A stretch of DNA of 64,000 nt from Cyanoderma ruficeps (Eukaryota; Chordata; Aves; Passeriformes; Timaliidae). Position numbers and translations under genes: made by a program. Positions 48,701-59,000 of this stretch are shown one piece after another (positions within the stretch are counted from its first letter, which is position 1; every line of letters starts with the position of its first letter). The notes under the pieces are model-generated. The model did no database searches and was not told where the DNA came from. It saw nothing but the letters and a program-made list of their open reading frames with translations. The stretch covers positions 8,423,063 to 8,487,062 of the forward strand of contig VZDJ01000301.1 of NCBI GenBank assembly GCA_008694505.1, read 5' to 3'.

Positions 48701-49835
48701 AGCCGTAGCATCAATTATCTTGCTTTATGCTTCATAAAACTGCCCCCCCAAAGACATAATTAACTTAATTAGGTCCTATCACCATAATGGTACACTCTTA
48801 GCATATTAACTAACATTTTCCTCATGGATCCTCATGGATAAAAGCCCGCATCTCAATCCACGTGCCTTTCTCACATTTTCACAACAAACTCAACTTTTTT
48901 TGTTGTTGTTGTTGGGACAGCTTTTTCTTTCAGTAACCAGGCAATGACACCAAGAAAAAACCAACTCTGTTTGAATTCCTGCTTTCCCTGCACAGCAATC
49001 TCCCCTAGCAATACAGGCTGGTACATTTAAAAAAAAAAAAGACACTCAATCCCGTAACTCTATCCTCGTTGTCAAAGCATGTCAAGCAATGACTACAGGT
49101 TCGTGTCTCCTTGCACCCTCCTACCTTTCAGACATGTCTGGCTGCTGCATAAAATCCTCGCATCTTGCACGGGGCTATTTGTCTACAGGCAGAGCTTATC
49201 TTCCCATCTCTGCCCCTGCCCAGGGAGGGACTTCCAGGGCCTGTGGAGAGGGGGAACCGTGCCGGGATCCCGGCCGGGGCTGGATGGATTCACTGTCTCC
49301 CGGGAAACGCTGTCACCTCGCAACGCAGTCACGTTAGGAGCTATTGTTACCAATCTCTTAAGCACATCAAACAAATTCCTGGGCTGATCGAGCTGGTATC
49401 AGTGAACTGTCTTTCCAGAAGGTGCCTAAAGATGGGTTGGTGATACCTGTAGCAGGATACGTGATCGTCCTGCTGGATCTCTGCGGCGGCTTCGCTTTCA
49501 CCAATCGCTTTCACAGTTTTGCCCACTTGAAGTTGGTATTTTCGTTGCCTGAAAGGTCTCCTGCTTCACTAATGGCTTGTTCAATGCCTTGTTAATGTCT
49601 CTGTTGGATGAAAAGAAAATCCTTAAAGAGGCTCACATTTTATGTAATGTTCAGGGAAGTTCTTTACAAGCACCTCTTTTCTCTGTTGGGCCTTCTTGCC
49701 TCATTTGAACGTGCTCAGCCATTTTAGGAAAATCTTCCAGGTTTCCTTCTTCGAGTTTGCAGCTGAGAATGAAAACAAGAGATTCTTCTCTTGGTGGGAA
49801 CAAACACCCAATGTCTGTTTTTACATTGTATTTTT
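39607..49835 (-). CDS. Leucine-rich-repeat protein, unrecognised, multi-exon
   Basis: A - strand gene rebuilt by chaining exons with good splice sites and matching phase. 3' to 5': 39607-39718 (stop), 41101-41298, 41887-42029, 43699-43782, 44250-44400, then either an 11-nt ATG exon 44580-44590 or exons 49351-49598 and 49674-49835 with more upstream. The short version totals 699 nt, 232 residues. Numbering from that ATG, SDS22-like LRRs occupy about 109-187 ([46 protein letters not shown]) and an LRR-cap follows at about 193-209 ([17 protein letters not shown]). The short form has no signal peptide, so it is probably cytosolic; partner and function are unknown. Two AATAAA signals follow the stop. 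I recall a human pseudogene LRRC77P on 3q26 and it could be the counterpart; unverified. The 49.4 kb exon has a frame break, so the long form may be decayed. Confidence 0.65.
41101..41298 (-). CDS. LRR gene exon with three repeats
   Basis: 198-nt exon between TGTACTTTACAG and a consensus CT|GTAAGT donor. It encodes two and a half LRRs: [39 protein letters not shown], and [20 protein letters not shown]. It is the strongest protein-coding signal of this gene. Confidence 0.85.
41887..42029 (-). CDS. LRR gene exon, first repeat
   Basis: 143-nt exon after CCCCTTTCCAG, starting [20 protein letters not shown] and containing [20 protein letters not shown], a canonical LxxLxLxxNxLxxL repeat. It ends two bases into an Arg codon at AAG|GTAGAC; the next exon supplies the third base. 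Confidence 0.85.
42426..42512 (-). mobile_element. CR1 LINE tail just upstream of an LRR-gene exon
   Basis: CTCACAGAATGGTCTGGGTT, CATCCAATCCCACCCCCTGC and CCAGGGACACCTTCC. It lies in the LRR-gene intron between exons 42029 and 43699. Confidence 0.75.
43699..43782 (-). CDS. LRR gene exon, N-terminal flank of repeats
   Basis: 84-nt, 28-codon exon, phase 0 at both ends. It follows a long T tract (acceptor TTTTGAAG) and ends CGA|GTGAGG. It encodes [20 protein letters not shown] and GNQLRCPR. The aa sequence is not repeat-like; support is the splice sites and the phase match with the exon at 42029. Confidence 0.65.
44250..44400 (-). CDS. LRR gene exon, Ser/Pro-rich N-terminal part
   Basis: 151-nt exon with a very good acceptor (CATCTCCTCTCTAG) and donor (CCA|GTAAGT). 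It needs two bases from the previous exon, then reads 50 codons without a stop, beginning [20 protein letters not shown] and ending [11 protein letters not shown]. No known domain. An alternative acceptor 8 nt inside (CTCCTCAG) would change the frame. Confidence 0.55.
44580..44590 (-). CDS. Candidate 11-nt start exon of the LRR gene
   Basis: An ATG at 44590-44588 with G at -3 is followed by CAG CTC AG and a strong CAG|GTGAGG donor. The two leftover bases fit exactly the phase needed by the exon at 44400, giving Met-Gln-Leu-Ser. An in-frame TGA lies 24 nt upstream, so translation would begin here if the exon is used. Because exons near 49.4 kb also join in the same phase, this may be an alternative promoter or a chance match. 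Confidence 0.35.
44929..44992 (-). mobile_element. CR1-like LINE tail
   Basis: ATCACAGAATCATTAGTGCT then GGAAAAGACCTCCGAGGTTG, the same subfamily style as the copy at 14683. Only about 60 bp. Confidence 0.6.
48580..48870. promoter_or_regulatory. Candidate conserved non-coding element
   Basis: AT-rich but of high complexity, without repeat signature or open frame. It holds homeodomain-type cores (CATAATTAACTTAATTAGG), ATTATGCAACA and several TTAATT motifs. Its texture differs from the surrounding DNA. No conservation test could be run. Confidence 0.3.
48897..48915. repeat. T/(TTG)n tract
   Basis: A T run followed by (TTG)4. Simple sequence. Confidence 0.85.
49351..49598 (-). CDS. Upstream exon of the LRR gene, with frame break
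   Basis: After a strong acceptor (TTTTCTTTTCATCCAACAG, probably used two bases later at CAGAG|AC), the - strand reads [20 protein letters not shown] and on to a TGA. A different frame is then open through [20 protein letters not shown] and [14 protein letters not shown] to a donor TTG|GTAACA that leaves two bases, the phase needed at 44400. Between them lies a 13-nt spaced near-duplication (49492-49517) whose single copy would keep one frame. CpG-rich like coding DNA. Either a decayed exon, a species-specific change or an assembly error. Confidence 0.45.
49674..49835 (-). CDS. Upstream exon of the LRR gene
   Basis: Acceptor CTTTAATGTTTTAAG, then 53 codons without a stop: [53 protein letters not shown]. 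The composition is protein-like and mixed, unlike the surrounding DNA. The donor is uncertain: GAG|GTGCTT, or CTT|GTAAAG six bases further; both leave one base, as the next exon requires. No domain recognised. Confidence 0.5.
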
Positions 49836-50454
49836 CTTAAAACATTAAAGCTGCAGGTTCTGAGAGTCAGCCCAGTGAATTATTCCCTTCAAAATGTGTC
49901 TGATTTTTGTTTGTTCCCCCAGACAAAGTGCAGATGCTGGCAGCGTTTCCAGGGTGGAATTGCAGCAGCCCAGTTTGGTTGTGGGCACTGGTCAGTCCCT
50001 GCTGAAGTTCACAGATGGCTTTTAAACTCCATCAGGAGTGATGGAACCAGGTTTTAGGGGAGGGTTACAGTGGGGCTATAAATCCTGCCCTGTTGATCTG
50101 CGACTCCCACACCACAGGCACAGCTCCTTCCTCACTGGAGCTCCTGGGCTCTGTACTGAAAAAAGAGGGGATAAATAGATTAAAATCAATGAGGAGAAAG
50201 TCCACAATCCCCTCTGCCCAGGGATATTCAATTGGAAATGCCATATAGTCAAAACCTCTGTGGTTTAGGCTTCTACCTTTCAGCTTTCTCAGAGAAAAAT
50301 TTTATTCCTTATCCTCCTTTTCCTTCACATTTCTCTGTTCTCTTTTCGGTCATTACAAAGGCTGATCATTACAAGGCCTTTCTGTACAGAAAGGTCTGTG
50401 CTTTCCCCAAAGGTTGCTGAAGGCTTCAAAACCTTCTCTTAGAAAATTCTGCTG

Positions 50455-50975
50455 GCAAATTTCAGCGTGCCAGTAAAAGCAGAGGGGAATAATGGTAATT
50501 AGAGAATTTCAGCTCCGTGCACAGGCATTCTGTGGTTCCAAATGTTGAACTGACAGATCGTTATGTGGAAATTTAACAAAGTAGTCATTCCACACAGGTT
50601 TCATTAAAACTTTATGTGCTAGGAACTGAGTTTATTACTGGGTGGGCGAGGATGGGGTATTAAGAGATTCATCAGGTCACTTGAGCGAATCATTCCTCTG
50701 TCTGCTAAGAATAAAGAAATTAATATCTAAATCAAACAAGATTGTAATTTGGGGCCTTTCTACTTGCCATTTTTCCTCTGTCTATAAAACGAAAGGTATT
50801 GGTCCCCATCACAGCCTAATGGGCTTCAGATCTTTTATGGCAAATGCATTCCTCATAAAGCCCATGAAAAATTATCTCTGTGCTATTTCAGAGGAACGAC
50901 ATATTTTACATGGTGTCGGCCTTTCCATTATAAACACTATTTTTCAGATCTTTACAACCTGCCCATAAAAATGTG
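50455..50975. promoter_or_regulatory. Candidate conserved non-coding element
   Basis: A 500-nt stretch of non-repetitive, balanced sequence with many short AT cores and no coding frame on either strand. Judged by texture only. Confidence 0.25.
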
Positions 50976-51626
50976 CTTCTGACAAGGAATTCAGCAGTGT
51001 GTCCCGGCTCTGCAAGAAAGAAATAATTTTTCCCACTTCATCTAATTTTGGCCAGTAATTTTGTCTTTGAATTGGGTAAATACAGGGTGGGCATTTGTCT
51101 CAACCCTGTGCCTCTCACATTGGTTTTTATCCCATTGGATTTTTCCCTGCATGTCCATGGAATATGTAGGAAGTGGGCAGAATCCAGCTCATCCCGAGGT
51201 CTGCTTAATGCCAGAAACTATCCCAATTATCCTCACTGCTGTAGGCCACCAGAGGCCCCGTTGTTCTGGGCACCACAAAAAGTCAGGAAAACAGAGTTTG
51301 CTCCAGAGAGTTTGTGCTTTAATTGAACAGAGCGGACAGACAAAGAGTAGGAAGAAAGGAAATTATATTATCCCTCCTCTTTTGATACAGAAATAACTGA
51401 GATGCTCAGACCATGAAATCCTGGCACTGTGGCAGCAGAAATTCTGTTGCTGTGCCCAGGGTCAGCATTCACACAGGATTCCCAGCCACTGACTTCGTTC
51501 ACACCAGACTGGATGAACAGTCTGGCTTTAAAGTCTGGGTTTACCGGCTGAGCTCCTGAGCTGACATTTTGTTAATCATCACTAAAGAATATTTAAAAGA
51601 CATTTCACTAGTATAACATTTTTCTG

Positions 51627-51673
51627 NNNNNNNNNNNNNNNNNNNNNNNNNNNNNNNNNNNNNNNNNNNNNNN
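51627..51673. other. Assembly gap (47 N)
   Basis: N run 85 nt from the candidate exon 51758-51794. Missing sequence could matter for the upstream part of the LRR gene. Confidence 0.98.
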
Positions 51674-51757
51674 TAGGTCGATGGAACCAGTAAAATCAGA
51701 CCTAAACACGTAACAACACTTCAGCACCAGCAGAAAGTTAACTTTTATTGATCTTAC

Positions 51758-51794
51758 CTGGTTTGAACACATCCAGGAATCCAGGGCATTCGTG
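51758..51794 (-). CDS. Possible short upstream exon of the LRR gene
   Basis: 37-nt exon between a strong acceptor (TCTCTTTCTAACTGACTCATCCAG) and a consensus CAG|GTAAGA donor. In phase 0 it reads HECPGFLDVFKP plus one base G, which joins the AA at the start of the 49835 exon to give Glu-Lys-Tyr. All three frames are open because it is short, so evidence rests on splice sites and phase. It is 85 nt from an N gap. Confidence 0.4.
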
Positions 51795-52602
51795 CTGGAT
51801 GAGTCAGTTAGAAAGAGAGAATTTCTTGGGCTATTTCAGAGGTCTGATGTGCACGGCCCTAGGAAAGGAGCAGAGTTTTGATGCACAAATTCTCATCTGT
51901 GCCTGGGCAGATAAGCAGGCTAACACTCACTCTGACTATCTGGTTATTTTGCTGAGTTACCCAGGCAACACGTTTCTTTTTGTCCTGCCCATTCAGGATT
52001 CCAGGAAAGTATTTGATTCCCACCGGTAGGGCTTGGAGAGCATTCCCAGGGAAAAGCCAAGGACAACAGAATAAAGCCTTGGGCAGGAGGAGAGCAGAGT
52101 GAGTGAAACGTTTCATCGGGGTCACCAGACAAAAAAAGGAATCAACAACTAGCTGCATAAATAATTGAAGTGAAAACTAGATATGTCTGCTTTTCTAAGG
52201 TGTTACAAACCCATGGATTCCAAGAGGGTTGGAGGGGCTGTAACCAAGCAACAAGGACTGAAATTTGGTTCTCTCTTCTGGAAAAACAATGGGCTTGCAA
52301 GTCATAATGACAATGTCTGGCACTGAAGTGGGAGCCTTTCCTTCATTTAATAGTCTTTGGATGAAGGTATAAGCAAAGATGTTTAGGGAATGAAGAAAGA
52401 ATTTTTATTTGGTTTAGGAGAGGCCTATTCCAGTATCAAATCTGTCTTTTCTAACAAAATGAAGGTCAACAATTTCTGGACGATTTAAACTTTTTCTGTC
52501 ACTGAGGAAAGACAGTAAAGAAGTAACATTTCAAGATTTTCTTCCTCAAAACTTTCTTTTCAAAAGAAATAATGGACATAACTCACTGTCTCTTCATTTG
52601 CC

Positions 52603-52636
52603 TGTATGAAAAACGTAATTGTATGAAAAACGTAAT
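52603..52636. repeat. 17-bp tandem duplication
   Basis: GTATGAAAAACGTAATT is followed at once by GTATGAAAAACGTAATC. Two copies. Confidence 0.9.
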
Positions 52637-53139
52637 CATATCCCAAGTGGAGCTGCTGGCACACAACACTCCTGATTGCTGATTTCTCCCTTTATTTACC
52701 TCACTGAAATGAGATATATTTTCCCTTTTACCTTAAAACATGGCTTTTCTATTGAATGAAGTCATTGCATCCCTAAGGCATAGATGCACGTGAGATCCTG
52801 ATTAACCTTGTAGCCCTCAGGAGCAAAACCACACAATTCATCTGGAGCAGAACCAAACCCGTGTGTGGATGTGGAAAAACCCCAAAGGCACCTGCCAGAT
52901 CTCCCCAGAGATGATGGAACCTCCCCACAGGTCATGGTTTGGAGGTCCCTGAAGCTCAGTGACAAAGTGCCACCCATTTTAATGAGCTTCCTGTCACCCT
53001 CCACTTCCCCAGCTGCCGTTCCTGTCCGATCCTCAACGCTGAAAATGTCTCATTGGAAGCTGCCAGAACAAACAAATCAGGGATTTGATGGAATCACCCA
53101 GAGATGAAACCCCCAGTGTGAGGTCAGCCTCATTTCCTC

Positions 53140-53300
53140 CATCCACCTCTTTGTTATGGATCTCATGTTTCATCTTCTCGCCAGTTAATTGTTAATAATT
53201 CCTGATGGAGTACGAGATTCATTAAGTACTTCCTAATTTATCAAACATGAGTCTCATCAGGTAATTTTAATCATATGAAAATCATTCTAAATTCATTTTG
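53140..53300. promoter_or_regulatory. Candidate conserved non-coding element
   Basis: AT-rich, non-repetitive, with AGTTAATTGTTAATAATTCC and other AATTA cores in close array. Judged by texture only. Confidence 0.25.
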
Positions 53301-54642
53301 ATAGACAATTTCCTGTTGCAGCCTAGTGATCCTCCTTTTCCCCTGTGTGGTTGGAAGCGGCATCTCTGGTTATTCTCCTCTCTAACTTCCATCACTGCAC
53401 ATGCCATTACACTTCCATCATTTTCTTGTATTTATTTGAAACTGCTGCCAGCTGCTAAAGAGTTATGTTTCCTTTTTTGTTTCGAATTGATTACCTGAAA
53501 TATATTGAAAAAAAATTGGTTTATTTCATCCATCAAACCCCTGCCTTCCTGAAAATCAGATCTTGCAAATGCGGGAATAGTTGGGAGTCACCGGAGCACT
53601 CCTTTATTAAAGTGGTTTTTCCAGGTTGTCAAATGTGAGATATTTGAGACAAATAGACATAATCTCTTTAAGTATGGGATGGGAAAATATTTGTATTGCT
53701 GGGCCAAGGTGGTAAAAAGTACCCAGCTCTACACAAGCTTAGAAAGGAGGGAAAGGACAGGAGAACGTGGGAAAACAATGCAGCTGAATGACAAACATAA
53801 CTCAGTCGTTTAAAATTCAGAGCTGCCTGTCCCCATTGCAATCAAAGAAGGAACTGAGAACTCCGAACGTGTATTTACAGGCAGAACTTGTTCCTGACAT
53901 CTCCCATTTTTTTATCCCTATTCTTTCCCCGAGTCTCATTGCCAAAAAAAATTAAGTTCAAATGAATGGCTTGTTATTCACTGTCTGCAAGGATAATAAA
54001 GATGTTCTCCAGCTGAAAGCAGCAAGCAGGGCCTCCTGTGATCATGGGGAAAAGAGGAGAGGAGCATTGTGAGAAGAATCAACTGTTTTTATTAAAGGTG
54101 TTGTGCTCCATGCAGCTTTTGTCAGGAAATCCAAATAATTTGCTCCCACTTGCTTTCATTTGGAGCAAATGGCAGCCTTGTGTTACATAAAAAAAAAGAA
54201 TGAACTCCTCTTCATTGCTTCTTTTATGGGCAGGAGACAGACACGCTGTAGCTGTCCACAATCCCTGCATTTAAAGTTAGGAGCTGGCACGGCCTGCCAA
54301 AAGAAATTAAATGGAATGAAAACGTGTTCCTGCTCAAAGTCAGAGACTGCAGTTGCTGTATCACATCCTCGTGTCCTGAGGGCTACACCACGTCCTCCTC
54401 CCAGCAGTGCTGGGGGAACTGAACCATTCCTGGGATGATTTTCCACCTCTTTGTCCCAGGCCTGAGGAGCTGTACCTGCTAAGCAGGGGATTTCTCAGCT
54501 ACAAGCATTTCCCATCCACAAGGCACAGCTACAAATATCTATTTTAAATCAGGTCTACTGACTTGAGTGGGGAAGGGATTCTGGCCTCAGATATGTTCAG
54601 AAGCCAGCGAGACCTCAAAGTATCTTCATCTGAGTGATTTAC

Positions 54643-54742
54643 CTCGGCCTTACTCTCCTCACTGCTGCCTTTCCACGCCAGTTCTGGCACTGCAGAACTC
54701 CAGAGCTGCTGCTGGAGCTTCCCAGAGCCCAGTTTATAATCC
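54643..54742 (-). CDS. Weak candidate exon further upstream of the LRR gene
   Basis: 100-nt segment after CCCTGCCCTGCTCAG and before GAG|GTAAAT, reading DYKLGSGKLQQQLWSSAVPE then LAWKGSSEESKAE. It ends in phase 0, as the 51794 exon requires. No homology recognised; could be chance. Confidence 0.22.
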
Positions 54743-55857
54743 CTGAGCAGGGCAGGGCTCCATCCACGTCCACCAGGTTTTTCTGCCCCAGGCTGGGTTT
54801 CAGCCAGGGCCCGGTGAAGGCAAACCAGGGGCTGCAAGGGGAATGATTTCATGCAGTGCCTCACTCTGCCTTAGCTCTTTTCAGCCCCAAATCCCCTCTG
54901 CAGACAAATCCCTGTTTTTCAGAGGTTATTCCCCACCTCAGGTTCCTGCTTTAACAGAGCTGAGGTGATAGGAGAAGCAGCTTTTCCTTAAGGGAAAATA
55001 AAAAGGATTAAACCCCATACACTGCACATCCATCCTGATCTTTGCACTTCAAAGGGGTTCCAAGCCCACCGCTGGCCCGGAGGGGCTATGGAGGTGCTGT
55101 TAAACTGTTTTATGTCACAATATTCTCCAGCCACAGCCCTGCCAGGTCACTGAACCAGTCTCAACCATTAACTAAACCATCTTTCAGCTGCTTCACTTTG
55201 CTGCCAGCTCCATGCTGTATTCCCAGCTGGGAAATCAGAATTTTCTTTTTGCCTCGCACTGGGGGGAGAAGAGAGCCCTGTTCTCGTTTATTAAATGACT
55301 CAGTGACCAGGTGTTCTTTTCTTGATGAAGGCGGTTTAATATTTCTGCTGCTACCTGTACTTTAAAGTCTCCTTTCAGACCTGGTATTTTTCACAGCTGA
55401 GTTGTGAAAGATCAGCAGCCGAGCTTCAGTCGTGTTCCTCCTCATTTTTCATGCTGCCTTCACTGTTTTGGAGAGCTGCTGAATGCAAAATGAAGCTGCA
55501 AGAGCCTGTTTGCTCCACAGCCAGCAAGGCATGAAGCCCTTTCTTCCTCCAGCTGTGGAGCAGAGCCAGAGCATTGCTAACAGAGTCGCTGGGGATGTGA
55601 CTCAAGGGGTGACATTTCGTACTCCGCCGTGCGACGCCAGATGATGAATGCTCACAGCAAAACACGGGGCTGGTTTAAATAAACAAAATTAAATATATTT
55701 CTGTGATTACAGGAGTCGTGTTACATCTCTGAGGGAGCATCAGCTGCTGCTCCCAAGTGCTGCAGATTTGTCAGCTCGTTTTGAAACGCTCTGGATGCTC
55801 ACTGGATTTTCCTGCCACAAAAATCCACTGGCACTTTGGCCCAAGCAGGCCAGGGCG

Positions 55858-56128
55858 GGATTTGGTCAGGGGGTGGTTTGGCCAAGTGGGTGATTTGGTC
55901 AGGAGGGGATTTGGGCAGGGGGTGATTTGGTAAGAGAGTGATTTGGTCAGGGGGTGGTATGGCCAGAGGGTGATTTGGTCAGGAGGGGATTTGGGCAGGG
56001 GGTGATTTGGTCAGGGAGGGATTTGGTTGGGGAGTGATTTGATCAGGAGGGGATTTGGTCAGGGGGCGATTTTTCCAGGGGGTGATTTGGGCAGGGGGTG
56101 ATTTGGTCAGTGGGTGATTTTTCCAGCA
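55858..56128. repeat. 16-bp G-rich minisatellite
   Basis: About seventeen imperfect units of GATTTGGTCAGGGGGT. Each unit has a G3-5 run on the + strand, so the array is a strongly strand-biased G-rich block. Confidence 0.92.
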
Positions 56129-56283
56129 GGTTGGGACAGGGCCTGTTCTGCACATCAGCTTTAATCTTGTTTTACAGTCAGCAATTCACAGCATCATATT
56201 GCTCCCATTTTCAGCATTAGAGAGACACCATGGCAGTGTACCAGGGCAGGGACTTCAGCCCAGAGCCAAACCAGAGGGGATTC

Positions 56284-56336
56284 TTCCATCCCTGGGTTCT
56301 CCCATCCCTGGGTTCTCCCATCCCTGGGTTCTCCCC
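56284..56336. repeat. 17-bp minisatellite
   Basis: Three perfect units of CCATCCCTGGGTTCTCC with a partial fourth. Overlapping open frames here are repeat artefacts. Confidence 0.9.
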
Positions 56337-58892
56337 CAGGGCACCAGGCCAGCTGTCCCTGCTGGCCACTCGCCCTCAGGGTGGCCCTGTCCGTTCCAGG
56401 CTGTTTCCCGAGGAATGGATCGTTTGGGATGAGGCCCGAGGGGCAGAGCAGAGCCCTGGCATGGCCCCAGCTGCAGCCTGGAGTCAAACCCCACACCCAC
56501 ATCCCCTTCCCTCTGCAGTGCCCTGCCAGGGGAAGGAAAGGCAGGCAGAGCCCTGGATTGAACCAAATTCCAGCCAGGGATTGCAGGGGCAGGGGGGAGG
56601 ACAGAAGGGGAACCACCCTCAGAGCAGAGGCCGGGCCAGCACCTCCCTTCAGCTCTCAGATGTGAGCAGCTGGGAAAAGAGCATTTCCCTTTGCCCCACT
56701 GAGGCCAAATTTTAACAGCAAGGTGCTGGTTAAGTTCTGAGATTGACACCAGGAATAAATACCGATGTTATCTGCTCTGCCAGCTGTGCTGGGCAGGGAT
56801 GAGCCTGAGCTGCAGTGTCTGTGCAGGTTTAGATAGTGTTACAGCAGCTGAAGTCACCATTGCTGTGACACACAAAAGCACGAGGCTGTCACAGATACCC
56901 CTTGCTTTATCAGATGCTGTCTTCAGATGTCTGTGCGGACTGTGAACACACTTGCAAAATTAATACTCCCCGAGCTCTAGTAAAAAAATAAGGCTTTGTA
57001 AAGAAACCCTAAAAAAATAAGCCAGGCTTTGGAGCACCGAGGGAGATAGAAATGTGAAACAACCTTTCCACTTGAAAACCTTTCTCTGTGGAGTCATCAG
57101 GGTGCATTTCCTGGGAAAAGAGCAAAGACTTTGATCAGCCTGGCTCCTGAATGCTGCTCAGATTATCATGCTTGCCATGAAGGGTGGAAAACAGGCTGCC
57201 AGCTGGTTAATGGCCCTTCTGAAAAATAGCCTTCCCTGTTGCTCTTTGGATGTCACTTGTCATGGAACTATCAAAATATAATCTCTGCACTCTTGCCATC
57301 CATAGGAGGAAGCATATTCTAAGCAAGTGTTATCAAGGCTAAGAGAGCCCGAATTAACTTGTGCTCAGGACACTTATTGCACTGCCAATAAATCCACTAG
57401 GAAGTTGTTCTGTGTAGAAAATACGAAGCAATACCAAAGCAATTCTATCAGGAGAGCTCTGCCAGCTCCTCCCGTGGGGGTTGTGGCTCCTCTTCAGGGC
57501 CCTCGGTGTCACCGGAGGCTGGGGAGCTTTGCCACTGCCCCTGGTGTTAGACACTGATATCCCTTCATTTCCCCAGGGCCCTCTGTCCCGTCTGTCTCCT
57601 CCTGTTAACCCGGTGGATTCCCTGTGCCGAGGCTGCAGGCAGAGGGATTTGCTGCCGTCAGTTTCAAGAGGCCAGAATTCATCATTTAACTCGGGCCACT
57701 GAAAGAAAGGAACCCAGCCAAGGCAGTGACTGAGAAAGGGAGGGGGGAAAGAAATCTTTTTATTCCCTTACAGGCATCCTGCACCAAGGAAAAGTCCTCC
57801 AGCCTCTAAAGCAAGAGGCACAGAGTGGCTTCATTATTTTCTACTGTGTGATCTCATGGTTTCATGCAGTAATAGCTTAGGTTTGGGTTATTTTCTATAG
57901 CAAAATAATATCAGGGTTTGTGGTTCCCATAATACATCCACGTCCAACGAGTGCATGTGTACATGAAGTGCAACTTTCTAAATTTTACACCTTGCATGTG
58001 TACAGTCTTCACCTTCCTTTTTTTTCTGTAGAAACACTGTGATTAGAAGCCAATTTCATATTTTGAGGTAAGTGACTGAAGTAATTTTTGCGAACTGGGC
58101 AAAATTTTTCTAGTCATAAAAATTCCCAGGTTTGTCAGTTCCCAGCCAGTTGTTTGAACTCAAACTTCAGGGCACAGCCTGAGAGAAACCTGCCCAGGGT
58201 CCAGATCTGACGGAAAGTAATGGCACTTTTTTTGTGAGGGACCACAAAGGGATTTGGAACAGGCTGCAGATGACAATGTAGCTTTTTCTGATGATGGTCT
58301 TTGCTCTGAGTCCTTTGGACACTACAAGATTGTCTGCTGGATTGAAGCATTTAAGGTTATGGAACCAGACATTCCCTGATTCCTGTTCAGAGCTCACTGC
58401 ACCTCTCCCTGAGGATGATGTGCCTGGATGTGCTCACCAGAGCTGCTGACAGCCCTGCCTTTCTGTGAGGCTGACACAGGCTGTCCTGCTCATGGCTCCA
58501 AACTCTCTGTCCCACGTGTGTTAAAATTCTAAAGCTCAGTAATTAAGAGATCACCTCCTCAGAACATTTTTATCTATAAGTATATGCACACTAAATGTGG
58601 AATGACAGTGGAAAATAAATGGATTAAAATCACTCCAGTCAGCCTGGTCACCTTGTTCCCCATGGAATGCAGCAACAAGACTGGCTCTGAAATATTGGGA
58701 TGATTCACAAATGAGCTCTGATCAAAAAACCTGAAGTGAGCTTATAAACTGGAGCACACTGTCTCTGATTTTCATTTTCTATAGACCGAGGAGAAAATTC
58801 TGTGGAGGAAAAATCAATGGAGACAAATGTAAACCAGGCAGCAGCAGCAGAACTGGCCTCTTCTGCCTCTCTGGATTTTGCTGAGGGCTTTA

Positions 58893-59000
58893 ATAGAATC
58901 ACAGAATCACAGAATGGTTTGGGTTGGAAGAGACCTTGAAGCTCAGCTCGTTCCAAGCATCCTGCCAAAAGCAGCTCAGCTGATGAAGACGTTCCTTGGT
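58893..59000 (-). mobile_element. CR1 LINE tail with terminal repeat
   Basis: AGAATCACAGAATCACAGAA shows the short direct terminal repeat of CR1, followed by TGGTTTGGGTTGGAAGAGAC. Reverse orientation. Confidence 0.8.

Larger units (their letters stand above)
44993..49350. other. Large intron or intergenic spacer
   Basis: If the exons at 49.4-49.8 kb belong to the LRR gene, this is an intron; otherwise it is upstream spacer. Short splice-bounded segments at 47294-47344 (-) and 48241-48294 (+) were noted but do not fit the phase or strand of the gene. Nothing else recognisable. Confidence 0.4.

Noticed and set aside
56194..56749. Overlapping open frames of 140-164 codons on both strands
   Set aside because: They run through the 17-bp tandem repeat and GC-rich DNA, with no protein signature.
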